Source: Nitrospirota bacterium
Lineage (GTDB): Bacteria; Nitrospirota_A; Leptospirillia; Leptospirillales; Leptospirillaceae
Reading direction: 5' to 3'
Assembly: GCA_021838765.1 (NCBI GenBank)
Contig: JAKCCY010000161.1
Coordinates: 1 to 5,580, forward strand
Length of the DNA: 5,580 nucleotides
The position numbers were made by a program, and so were the translations under genes. The notes under the pieces were generated by a model. It did no database searches and was not told where the DNA came from. It was given only the letters and a program-made list of their open reading frames with translations. Shown here piece after piece: positions 1 through 4,278 of this stretch (position 1 is its first letter; every line of letters begins with the position of its first letter).

Positions 1-148
1 CTGCAGGGAATATCGGGAGCACAATATCTGTCCGGTTGAAAGCGCGATATGTGACTAGTTTCATGGAGTTCAAATAAGGAAGAGCTCTATAAAACCGGCC
101 ACAGAAGATTACAGCAGTGACGACGCTGAAGGAGGTCCACAGGGCAAG

Positions 149-196
149 ATGGGCTCGCGAACGACTTATTTTTCTGTGACTGTTTTCATATTATGA
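149..196 (+). CDS. Possible 15-aa leader peptide
   Basis: This is an ATG-started 15-codon ORF with a hydrophobic, beta-branched end (FSVTVFIL). A near-consensus AAGGAGGT lies at 129-136, somewhat far from the ATG at 12 nt, with a second weak AGGG closer in. Its TGA overlaps the ATG of the next small ORF as ATGA, the arrangement seen in translationally coupled genes. It is too short for similarity-based recognition and may be chance. An attenuation-type leader is conceivable, but no run of a single amino acid is present to support that. Confidence 0.15.
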   Translation: MGSRTTYFSVTVFIL

Positions 197-357
197 ACAG
201 AGATCAGAACGTGGTCTCTGTGGCACCTGCGACGCCAAAATCTCCACCGGAGGACTCAAGGACGGAACCGTCTGAGGATAAATGGCTGAACCGGGGCAAA
301 CAAGACGAGAAAGATAATGTTTTTCTCCCACGTTCCGGAGAAGAAGGAAGCAAATAG
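193..357 (+). CDS. Possible small hydrophilic protein, 54 aa
   Basis: This ORF runs from ATG to TAG and encodes a strongly charged, proline-containing peptide (segments such as PATPKSPPEDSRTEPSEDK) that would be intrinsically disordered, with no membrane segment or known motif. It has no Shine-Dalgarno of its own. Its start overlaps the stop of the 15-aa ORF (ATGA), so it could be read only by coupling. A 9-bp stem (197-205 with 213-221) begins immediately after its start codon and would affect initiation. It converges with the oxidoreductase gene, whose stop is at 374. I do not recognise it, and a chance ORF is at least as likely. Confidence 0.18.
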   Translation: MNRDQNVVSVAPATPKSPPEDSRTEPSEDKWLNRGKQDEKDNVFLPRSGEEGSK

Positions 358-373
358 CAAGAGGACGTAATGG

Positions 374-1279
374 TTACGAACTGGAGTTTTCTTCCCTTCC
401 GGAATCATCCGCTCGTACTTTCTTGAGCGCTGACCAGTCCAATTCGCCATATCCCCTGTGGATTCCCGAGATAAACCCGGAATGGATCAGGTCTGCCAAT
501 GGCAAGGAGACTTCCAGTGCATCGGATTCTTTCAGCACCAGACGGATATCTTTCAGCCCCAGTTTCATCCTGAAACCCGCAGGATCCCATTTTTCTGTTG
601 CCATCAGATTGCCGTAACCGCGAAATACAGGAGAGTGGTAGAGAGCGGTATCGAGAATTTCCACCAGTGTTTCCGGATTGATTCCTGCCCGCTCTCCCAA
701 GGACAAAGACTCGGAAAGGGTCTCAAGCAACCCTCCCAGGGTAAAGTTCCCCAGAATTTTGACCCAATTGGCCTTTGACGGTCTGTCTCCGACATGAAAG
801 AGATCAGATCCCAGTGCTTGGAAGAGGTCCTTCATTAAGGCCAAGACCTCCCGATCTCCTGCCGTGACGATCGTCAGGGTTGCAGCATCGGCCCTGTCCG
901 GTCGTCCGAAGACCGGACAGGAGATCAGGATTTGTCCCCGACGTTCATGTTCCTGGGTCATCTCTTCGACAAAAGTGGGGGAAAGGGTCGAGAAAGACAA
1001 ATGGATCCCCTTGGGGGGAAGAAGTTCGAAGAGACCTGAATCGCCTTCGCAGACCGAACGGACAGACGGATCATCGGAGAGCATGGTCGCGACAATGGAT
1101 TGCCCGGACATGGCTTCCCTGACGGATGAAAAGACCTTGACGCCCAGGGCGGAAAGATCCCGGGCCTTCTCCGGCGTCCGGTTGTATCCTGTGACATGAT
1201 GGCCTTTCCGATGGAGGTTTCTGGCCATCGGAAGCCCCATGTTCCCAAGTCCTATCCATGCAAGTGTCTTTTTATCCAA
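374..1279 (-). CDS. NAD(P)-dependent beta-hydroxyacid dehydrogenase-family oxidoreductase
   Basis: This 301-aa protein belongs to the 3-hydroxyisobutyrate / 6-phosphogluconate dehydrogenase-like superfamily, cytosolic enzymes that oxidise a beta-hydroxyacid or reduce the matching semialdehyde. The N-terminal Rossmann motif is GLGNMG at residues 10-15. The second strand ends in NRT at 33-35, where Arg favours NADP over NAD. The substrate loop, usually DAPVSGG, reads SCPVFGRP around 120-127, so the Ser that normally contacts the carboxylate is replaced. The catalytic Lys is kept (K174 in VKILGN, with Asn 178), followed by the all-helical C-terminal domain. Length is normal for the family. I chose the TTG at 1277-1279 because GGGAGG lies just upstream and the protein then starts a few residues before the first strand. 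The frame is open further upstream to 1384 but without family-like sequence. The substrate cannot be named. Confidence 0.85.
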   Translation of the reverse strand: MDKKTLAWIGLGNMGLPMARNLHRKGHHVTGYNRTPEKARDLSALGVKVFSSVREAMSGQSIVATMLSDDPSVRSVCEGDSGLFELLPPKGIHLSFSTLSPTFVEEMTQEHERRGQILISCPVFGRPDRADAATLTIVTAGDREVLALMKDLFQALGSDLFHVGDRPSKANWVKILGNFTLGGLLETLSESLSLGERAGINPETLVEILDTALYHSPVFRGYGNLMATEKWDPAGFRMKLGLKDIRLVLKESDALEVSLPLADLIHSGFISGIHRGYGELDWSALKKVRADDSGREENSSS

Positions 1280-1314
1280 AACGACCTCCCTCTTCACTGT
1301 TTTAGTCCGGCATG

Positions 1315-1332
1315 ATACAAGTACCATACAAG
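1315..1332. repeat. Direct repeat ATACAAG with 11-bp spacing
   Basis: ATACAAG occurs at 1315-1321 and again at 1326-1332, one helical turn apart, in the spacer between the divergent oxidoreductase and 225-aa genes. Two identical half-sites on the same DNA face suit a regulator binding as a direct-repeat dimer. At 7 bp each, chance is quite possible. Confidence 0.25.
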
Positions 1333-1354
1333 CATGCCTCATTACCCTGACAAA

Positions 1355-1370
1355 GATTCCCGGGGGAATC
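1355..1370. promoter_or_regulatory. Perfect dyad, candidate operator in the divergent spacer
   Basis: GATTCCC-GG-GGGAATC is a perfect 7-bp inverted repeat with a 2-bp centre, 39 bp upstream of the GTG of the 225-aa gene and 76 bp upstream of the TTG of the oxidoreductase. The position suits an operator controlling one or both genes. I could not identify convincing -35/-10 pairs in either direction. Dyads of this size are expected a few times by chance in 5.6 kb, so placement is the main argument. Confidence 0.3.
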
Positions 1371-1408
1371 AAGTTCCGGACCAAACATATTGAATCAGGA
1401 GTTTTTCC

Positions 1409-2086
1409 GTGAAGCCTTCAGGCTCTCAAGACAAAACAACGACCTTTGCCCGGATTTATCGCTGGTTTCGGTACACGCTCTCGGAGGAATGGCGACTCAT
1501 ACGGGAACTGCTCGCCCTTTTCCAGGAGTTGGCCCATCCGATCATTCTCCGGTTCAAGCTTCGACTCACAAGACGCTCGATCAAGAATCGGAGAACAGAA
1601 TGGATCAAGATGCTTGGCAAGGAAACGTTTGAGACCCCTCCCCTTTTTTCCAGGTTTTCCGAATCTCTGAGAGAAAACCGCTCATCCGGAAAAATCATTG
1701 AACGCATTGAATCCCTGGATCGGCTGGAAGGAAAGATCGAAGAACAGATCATGATTTTTGAAGACGCCCGCTCCCAGCAGATTCTTGCCGGCCTTTCGGC
1801 AAAAATAGCGGAACACCAGCTGGAATCAAGGGTCATTCCCATCAGGGATCGTTCGGTCTATCTTGCCCTCACGGTCGATGAAGCCAGGATCAGGGCTCAG
1901 GAACAGGGTATCATCATGATAACCGCGCTCAGAAGGGGTGTGGTGCTTTCAGGGAGAACCATTCTGAGGATCGACGATCTCATTGTCGGCATTGTTCCGG
2001 CTTTTGCCGTCAGGGGAGAAGAAGAAGCATGGGGTATCGACCATCGCCAGGTTCATCCTTCTATGGATACAGATGGCGTGATTTAG
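1409..2086 (+). CDS. Hypothetical protein, 225 aa, helical and charged
   Basis: I do not recognise this family. The start is GTG, supported by AGGAG at 1397-1401 with 7-nt spacing. Residues 14-70 are rich in Arg, Lys and aromatic residues with an amphipathic helix around 25-55, too charged for a confident membrane segment. Residues 90-140 look like continuous helix with heptad-like spacing, probably a short coiled coil. Residues 142-212 switch to alternating hydrophobic strands (VIPIRDRSVYLALTVDEA, then GIIMITALRRGVVLSG and DDLIVGIVPAFAV), suggesting a small alpha/beta domain. There is no signal peptide, cysteine motif or nucleotide-binding loop. It is transcribed away from the oxidoreductase across a 129-bp spacer and converges with the toxin gene that ends at 2170. 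The clean ribosome-binding site and absence of any frame break support a real gene. Confidence 0.7.
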   Translation: MKPSGSQDKTTTFARIYRWFRYTLSEEWRLIRELLALFQELAHPIILRFKLRLTRRSIKNRRTEWIKMLGKETFETPPLFSRFSESLRENRSSGKIIERIESLDRLEGKIEEQIMIFEDARSQQILAGLSAKIAEHQLESRVIPIRDRSVYLALTVDEARIRAQEQGIIMITALRRGVVLSGRTILRIDDLIVGIVPAFAVRGEEEAWGIDHRQVHPSMDTDGVI

Positions 2087-2091
2087 TCTGG

Positions 2092-2114
2092 TGAAAAAAG
2101 AGATCAGGGCTCTT
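2092..2114 (-). terminator. Candidate terminator of the toxin-antitoxin transcript
   Basis: Read on the minus strand, downstream of the toxin stop, a short stem (AAGAG with CTCTT, 7-nt loop) runs directly into a run of T residues (complement of the A-run at 2094-2099). The stem is only 5 bp and partly AT, so it is weak. A second hairpin, with 6-bp arms CTGAAC/GTTCAG and a 3-nt loop, lies at 2128-2142 just ahead of it and may add to the signal. Confidence 0.3.
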
Positions 2115-2169
2115 GTGAGACGTTCTCCTGAACCCCGTTCAGATCTTCAAACTTCTGAAAAGTATTCCA

Positions 2170-2445
2170 TTATCGTTTGAGGTTACGATAAAAATTCTCA
2201 TGAGTCCCAATCAGCAGCAAGACACGATTGGCCAGATCGTATTCGTAGGCTAAAAGAAATCGTTGGTTCACACAGTCGAACTTGTAAACATAAATACCTG
2301 ATAGATAATATTTATTCTCTTCTCTAATGGCCGGATCAGAAACGATATCCTCCACAGCCTGATCAACTGCCTCCTTCTGATTTCTCCTTGATTTTTTATA
2401 AGCACGCAGAAATACATTAGTCTGGCGAACAACTCTTTCAGCCAC
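2170..2445 (-). CDS. RelE/ParE-family type II toxin
   Basis: This 91-aa protein has the look of the RelE/ParE superfamily: N-terminal helices (FLRAYKKSRRNQKEAVDQAV), a central strand region (YVYKFDCVNQRFLLAYEY), a hydrophobic strand RVLLLIG, and the ending THENFYRNLKR, which is characteristic of a RelE-like subgroup. Relatives are ribosome-dependent mRNA endonucleases or, in the ParE branch, gyrase poisons; the sequence does not decide which. The start is GTG at 2443-2445, inside the antitoxin gene's last codons and overlapping it by 8 nt. That gives the usual length and the usual family opening (xAERVVRQTxxF). The frame is open further upstream but there reads across the antitoxin gene out of frame. 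There is no strong Shine-Dalgarno at the GTG, so translation is probably coupled to the antitoxin. The gene seems intact. Confidence 0.85.
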   Translation of the reverse strand: MAERVVRQTNVFLRAYKKSRRNQKEAVDQAVEDIVSDPAIREENKYYLSGIYVYKFDCVNQRFLLAYEYDLANRVLLLIGTHENFYRNLKR

Positions 2446-2665
2446 GTAACTGGCCTGGACTGAACGGGGTGAGCTGATCTTTCTCTTCTGATCTCGCAAT
2501 GAGAAGCTCACGGATAAAATCAACCGGAAGATCCGGGTTCTCCAATGCGGCCCTGCCCACCCTGGCCCAAAACTCAAGTTGCCCGGCAATGGTGCGACAC
2601 TCGCTTTTTGCGGCCGTCTTTGCTTGATGATATAAATCATCATTCATTCGGATTGACATGCTCAT
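2438..2665 (-). CDS. ParD-like type II antitoxin
   Basis: This 75-aa protein has a ribbon-helix-helix-like opening (MSMSIRMNDDLYHQAKTAA), then RTIAGQLEFWARVGRAALENPDLP and FIRELLIA, and ends LTPFSPGQLRG. The 'R-IAGQ-E-WAR-GRA--NPDLP-FI' pattern is the hallmark of the ParD-like antitoxin family (PF11903, named from memory). It would bind and neutralise the downstream toxin and repress its own promoter through the N-terminal DNA-binding half. I chose the ATG at 2663-2665 because GGGAG lies 6-7 nt upstream; an in-frame ATG two codons later is an alternative. The open frame continuing up to 2809 has no family character. It is the first gene of a two-gene operon with the toxin and lies 77 bp from the oppositely oriented TacA-type antitoxin. 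Confidence 0.87.
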   Translation of the reverse strand: MSMSIRMNDDLYHQAKTAAKSECRTIAGQLEFWARVGRAALENPDLPVDFIRELLIARSEEKDQLTPFSPGQLRG

Positions 2666-2742
2666 CAGTTTCTCCCTTACGAATTGCCAGAAGGCTAAGA
2701 ATCCTGTACTCGTTGAGTGTACACAGATGAAAGGAAACGACC
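2666..2742. promoter_or_regulatory. 77-bp shared divergent region between two antitoxin genes
   Basis: This spacer must carry the start signals of both the minus-strand ParD-like operon and the plus-strand TacA gene. It contains the palindrome GTGTACAC at 2717-2724, which could be an operator half-site for a ribbon-helix-helix antitoxin. On the plus strand TTGCCA at 2684-2689 could be a -35 box, but the matching -10 is poor. Ribosome-binding sites flank it: GGGAG (minus) near 2672-2676 and AAGGA (plus) at 2731-2735. No convincing promoter can be fixed by eye. Confidence 0.4.
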
Positions 2743-3021
2743 ATGCCCAGAGTAGCCGTTCACGACAACGAGCGGGTGCAGCTTCGCATCCAGCCGGAGC
2801 AAAAAGCAACGCTTATGCGGGCGGCCGCGCTTCGGAACACAACCCTAACGGATTTCATCTTTCAGATCGCCATGCGCGAGGCTAATGTCGTGATCGAGGA
2901 AGCAGAGCGGATTCGACTGTCGGAAAGAGATAGTCTGCTGGTGTTGGATCTGCTGGAAAATCCGCCTGCGCCGAATGCCAAGTTGCGCGGGGCCATTGCC
3001 GCGATGCCAAAACCTAGTTGA
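2743..3021 (+). CDS. tacA-like: TacA-type (DUF1778) antitoxin
   Basis: This 92-aa protein is of the DUF1778/TacA family, antitoxins that pair with GNAT tRNA-acetylating toxins. The N-terminal ribbon-helix-helix begins with the strand ERVQLRI (residues 10-16), followed by PEQKATLMRAAALRNTTLTDFIFQIA. The toxin-binding C-terminal part is IRLSERDSLLVLDLLENPPAPNAKLRGAI (about 57-85), with the typical LSERD...L..L..PP.PN..L signature. The ATG at 2743 has AAGGA 7 nt upstream. Its TGA overlaps a TTG that begins the toxin reading frame (TTGA, 3018-3021), the usual antitoxin-toxin coupling. The antitoxin frame is intact although the toxin is broken, so it may persist as an orphan repressor or protect against related toxins. 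Its GC-rich codon use is shared with the toxin remnant and differs from the flanking genes. Confidence 0.88.
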   Translation: MPRVAVHDNERVQLRIQPEQKATLMRAAALRNTTLTDFIFQIAMREANVVIEEAERIRLSERDSLLVLDLLENPPAPNAKLRGAIAAMPKPS

Positions 3022-3467
3022 CGTTTCCACCCTGGCACGAAGAGCCGGTTTCCAAGAAGCACGATCGCAAATCGTTCGATTGCGGAGCTAAACGATTTTC
3101 TGCATCGTCATGCACGTCAAAGCCATGACCTTGGCGGCGCAAAAACCTTCCTGGCTATCGACAACGACGATAACAAAACGATCCTCGGCTTCTACAGCTT
3201 GGCGCCGGGCGCGGTCTTGTATGCAGATACGCCGCAGACTTTTCGTCGCGGCCTTGCACGGCACGATGTTCCGGGGTTCCGTCTTGCGCGCATTGCGACG
3301 TATGTTTGCGTGCATGGACAAGGCTTAGGCGGGCAGCTTCTAGCGTCGACCGCGCGGCGAAATGGTATGCGTCGTATGGCGCAGTTCCACTGAACAATAG
3401 GTCACTTACGCTTGTGATGTCGCTTGCAACCTTTGCCGCTGAACCGAAAGCGGCCGATCAAGTATGA
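3018..3467 (+). pseudogene. Broken GNAT-family acetyltransferase toxin (TacT-type)
   Basis: Homology to GNAT toxins runs through three frames. Frame A from a TTG at 3018 gives PPWHEEPVSKKHDRKSFDCG. At about 3084-3087 the frame changes; the family's two or so residues between DCG and ELNDFL are missing, consistent with an 8-nt deletion. Frame B, from 3085, gives ELNDFLHRHARQ, then TFLAID, GFYSLAPGAV, RGLARHDVPGFRLARIATYV and the acetyl-CoA loop HGQGLGGQLL. At about 3345-3358 a second break removes roughly 20-25 residues, including the strand and INxxN-like part of the fold. Frame C then gives DRAAKWYASYGAVPLNNRSLTLVMSLATFAAEPKA to a stop at 3465-3467. Intact relatives acetylate charged tRNAs to block translation. 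This copy cannot make a working enzyme unless both breaks are sequencing errors, which the missing internal block argues against. Confidence 0.88.
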
Positions 3468-3757
3468 TGGACCCATAAAACTGGACCAAAAAGAGTGGGA
3501 AGCCAAGCACATAATCACGAGAAAAAAGGTCGATCCAAAGCTGACGACAAAACTCGTTCTGGAGCTTCTAAAAGAAGAGAAAACAGTTAGTCAGCTCGCT
3601 TCGGAGCATGGGATCCATCACTCCCGTACTCATTCTCTGGAGAGATCAAGCGGTTAACGGCTTTCCTGAGCTCCTATCCGACCGGAACAAGGCTCTCGTA
3701 AAAGTCAGGGCCGAATATGAGACGAAGATCGGGTCACTCTATTCGGAATTCGGAGTG
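3465..3757 (+). mobile_element. Truncated IS3-family insertion sequence remnant
   Basis: The left end reads TGATGGACCCATAAAACTGG..., fitting an IS3-family terminal inverted repeat: TG at the tip, then a GACCC...AAAACTGGACC pattern (3465-3487). It is followed by a decayed orfA. There is no orfB (DDE integrase) and no right inverted repeat; similarity ends near 3755, where the minus-strand nuclease gene's stop codon sits. The TGA at the tip of the element is also the stop of the upstream GNAT pseudogene's last frame, so the element landed in that gene's 3' end. No target duplication can be shown because the right end is lost. Confidence 0.7.
3514..3755 (+). pseudogene. Decayed IS3-family orfA (HTH transposase subunit)
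   Basis: Frame 1 from about 3514 gives ITRKKVDPKLTTKLVLELLK, then EEKTVSQLASEHGIH, the helix-turn-helix of IS3-type OrfA (HTH_Tnp_1 family). A single extra C in the CCC run at 3623-3625 shifts the frame. Frame 2 then continues smoothly with VLILWRDQAVNGFPELLSDR and the coiled region KALVKVRAEYETKIGSLYSEFG, which in intact relatives leads on to the leucine-zipper stretch. It stops short at 3754. The expected start codon, before TRKK, is ATC (3514-3516) rather than ATG. With no start, a frameshift and a missing C-terminus the gene is dead. Confidence 0.8.
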
Positions 3758-4276
3758 TCATCCTTCAGACTTATTGACCTTCCACTGGCACCCACCACTT
3801 TTCATTGCGAGAACAAGTGGATGAGGGTCTATTGGCTTCAGCAACTGACGAATTTTTTGCCTCAAGTCCGCAGGATTGATTGCTTGCGGGCGCAATCTCG
3901 TTTTTCTTAAGGGTTGTTCAAGATGAAGGACAACCCTTAACCCTGTGGCAGTACAGACTTCAAGCGCCATCCGTCGTTCATCATCATCGTTCGCATGGAT
4001 TTTCGCCGGAAAGATAGCTGCCAACGTGTCGAAAACCTTGTGGGCAAATTCTTCCCCAAGGTCTGATGGTTTTGTCCTTTGATAGTTGCGATAGTCCTTC
4101 ACTTCAATCAGCCAGGCAGTTTTTGTCGATGGATCGACCGCCAACAAATCCAATGCCTTGATCCCATTTCGCATCCGGCTGAACTGATTCCGATAAAAAG
4201 ACCAGTTATCATAAGAACTGGCTTTCCATCCGACCGGAAACTCAAAGGTCAGATCGCCCACCACATGGCGTTGCAT
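3758..4276 (-). CDS. Putative PD-(D/E)XK nuclease-like protein, partner of the ATPase
   Basis: This 172-aa protein shows a candidate nuclease core in its first third: GIKALDLLAVD with D43, then TAWLIEVKDYR with E58-V59-K60, 15 residues on. This D...(E)xK arrangement on two adjacent strands is the signature of PD-(D/E)XK nucleases, as in Hjc- or Mrr-like enzymes. A helix follows (LGEEFAHKVFDTLAAIF, 73-89), then a strand RVVLHLE (114-120) and a C-terminal helix (NPADLRQKIRQLL). The ATG at 4274-4276 is 2 nt after the ATPase stop and has GAGG about 8 nt upstream, so the two are co-transcribed. The C-terminus (WKVNKSEG) ends exactly where IS3 remnant similarity stops, so the last few residues may be altered. 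The cleavage target is unknown, and a non-catalytic relative remains possible. Confidence 0.6.
   Translation of the reverse strand: MQRHVVGDLTFEFPVGWKASSYDNWSFYRNQFSRMRNGIKALDLLAVDPSTKTAWLIEVKDYRNYQRTKPSDLGEEFAHKVFDTLAAIFPAKIHANDDDERRMALEVCTATGLRVVLHLEQPLRKTRLRPQAINPADLRQKIRQLLKPIDPHPLVLAMKSGGCQWKVNKSEG
3907..3940. repeat. Perfect 11-bp inverted repeat inside the nuclease-like gene
   Basis: TTAAGGGTTGT at 3907-3917 and its exact complement ACAACCCTTAA at 3930-3940 flank a 12-nt loop. It lies within codons for residues about 112-124 of the nuclease-like protein. On neither strand is it followed by a T-tract (T residues precede it on the plus strand), so it is not a standard terminator. An mRNA hairpin or a protein-binding dyad is possible. 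Confidence 0.8.
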
Positions 4277-4278
4277 GA

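Larger units (their letters stand above)
1..373. other. Leader region with no recognisable gene
   Basis: I find no protein I can assign here on either strand. The plus-strand frame beginning at base 2 is open for 18 codons to a TAG at 56-58 and could be the tail of a gene beginning outside the window, but nothing in it is recognisable. The only organised signals are an AAGGAGGT ribosome-binding-like site at 129-136 and two very short ORFs with an ATGA overlap at 193-196, listed separately. There is also a 9-bp stem with one G-U pair (197-205 with 213-221, 7-nt loop) and a weak 6-bp stem (323-328 with 337-342). Neither stem is followed by a T-tract on a useful strand, so I see no terminator for the minus-strand gene ending at 374. 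Confidence 0.5.

Noticed and set aside
1..6. PstI site (CTGCAG) exactly at the window start
   Set aside because: It could mean a cloned restriction fragment, but the other end has no such site. A single hexamer is uninformative.
864..1199. Plus-strand ORFs opposite the oxidoreductase
   Set aside because: They are antisense shadows of a well-supported gene, without ribosome-binding sites or recognisable motifs.
1280..1384. 35-residue extension of the oxidoreductase
   Set aside because: It precedes the Rossmann strand with unrelated sequence and would bury the GGGAGG site. The TTG at 1279 gives the usual 301-aa length.
2446..2643. Long N-terminal extension of the toxin frame
   Set aside because: It reads through the antitoxin gene in another frame and has no toxin-family character. 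The GTG at 2443-2445 gives the normal length and family opening.
2666..2809. N-terminal extension of the ParD-like antitoxin
   Set aside because: The extension is Cys/Trp-rich, unlike the family, and overlaps the opposite TacA gene. The ATG at 2665 has its own Shine-Dalgarno.
3758..3910. Plus-strand continuation of the orfA frame as coding sequence
   Set aside because: After EFG the translation loses all IS3 character and lies antisense to the nuclease-like gene.
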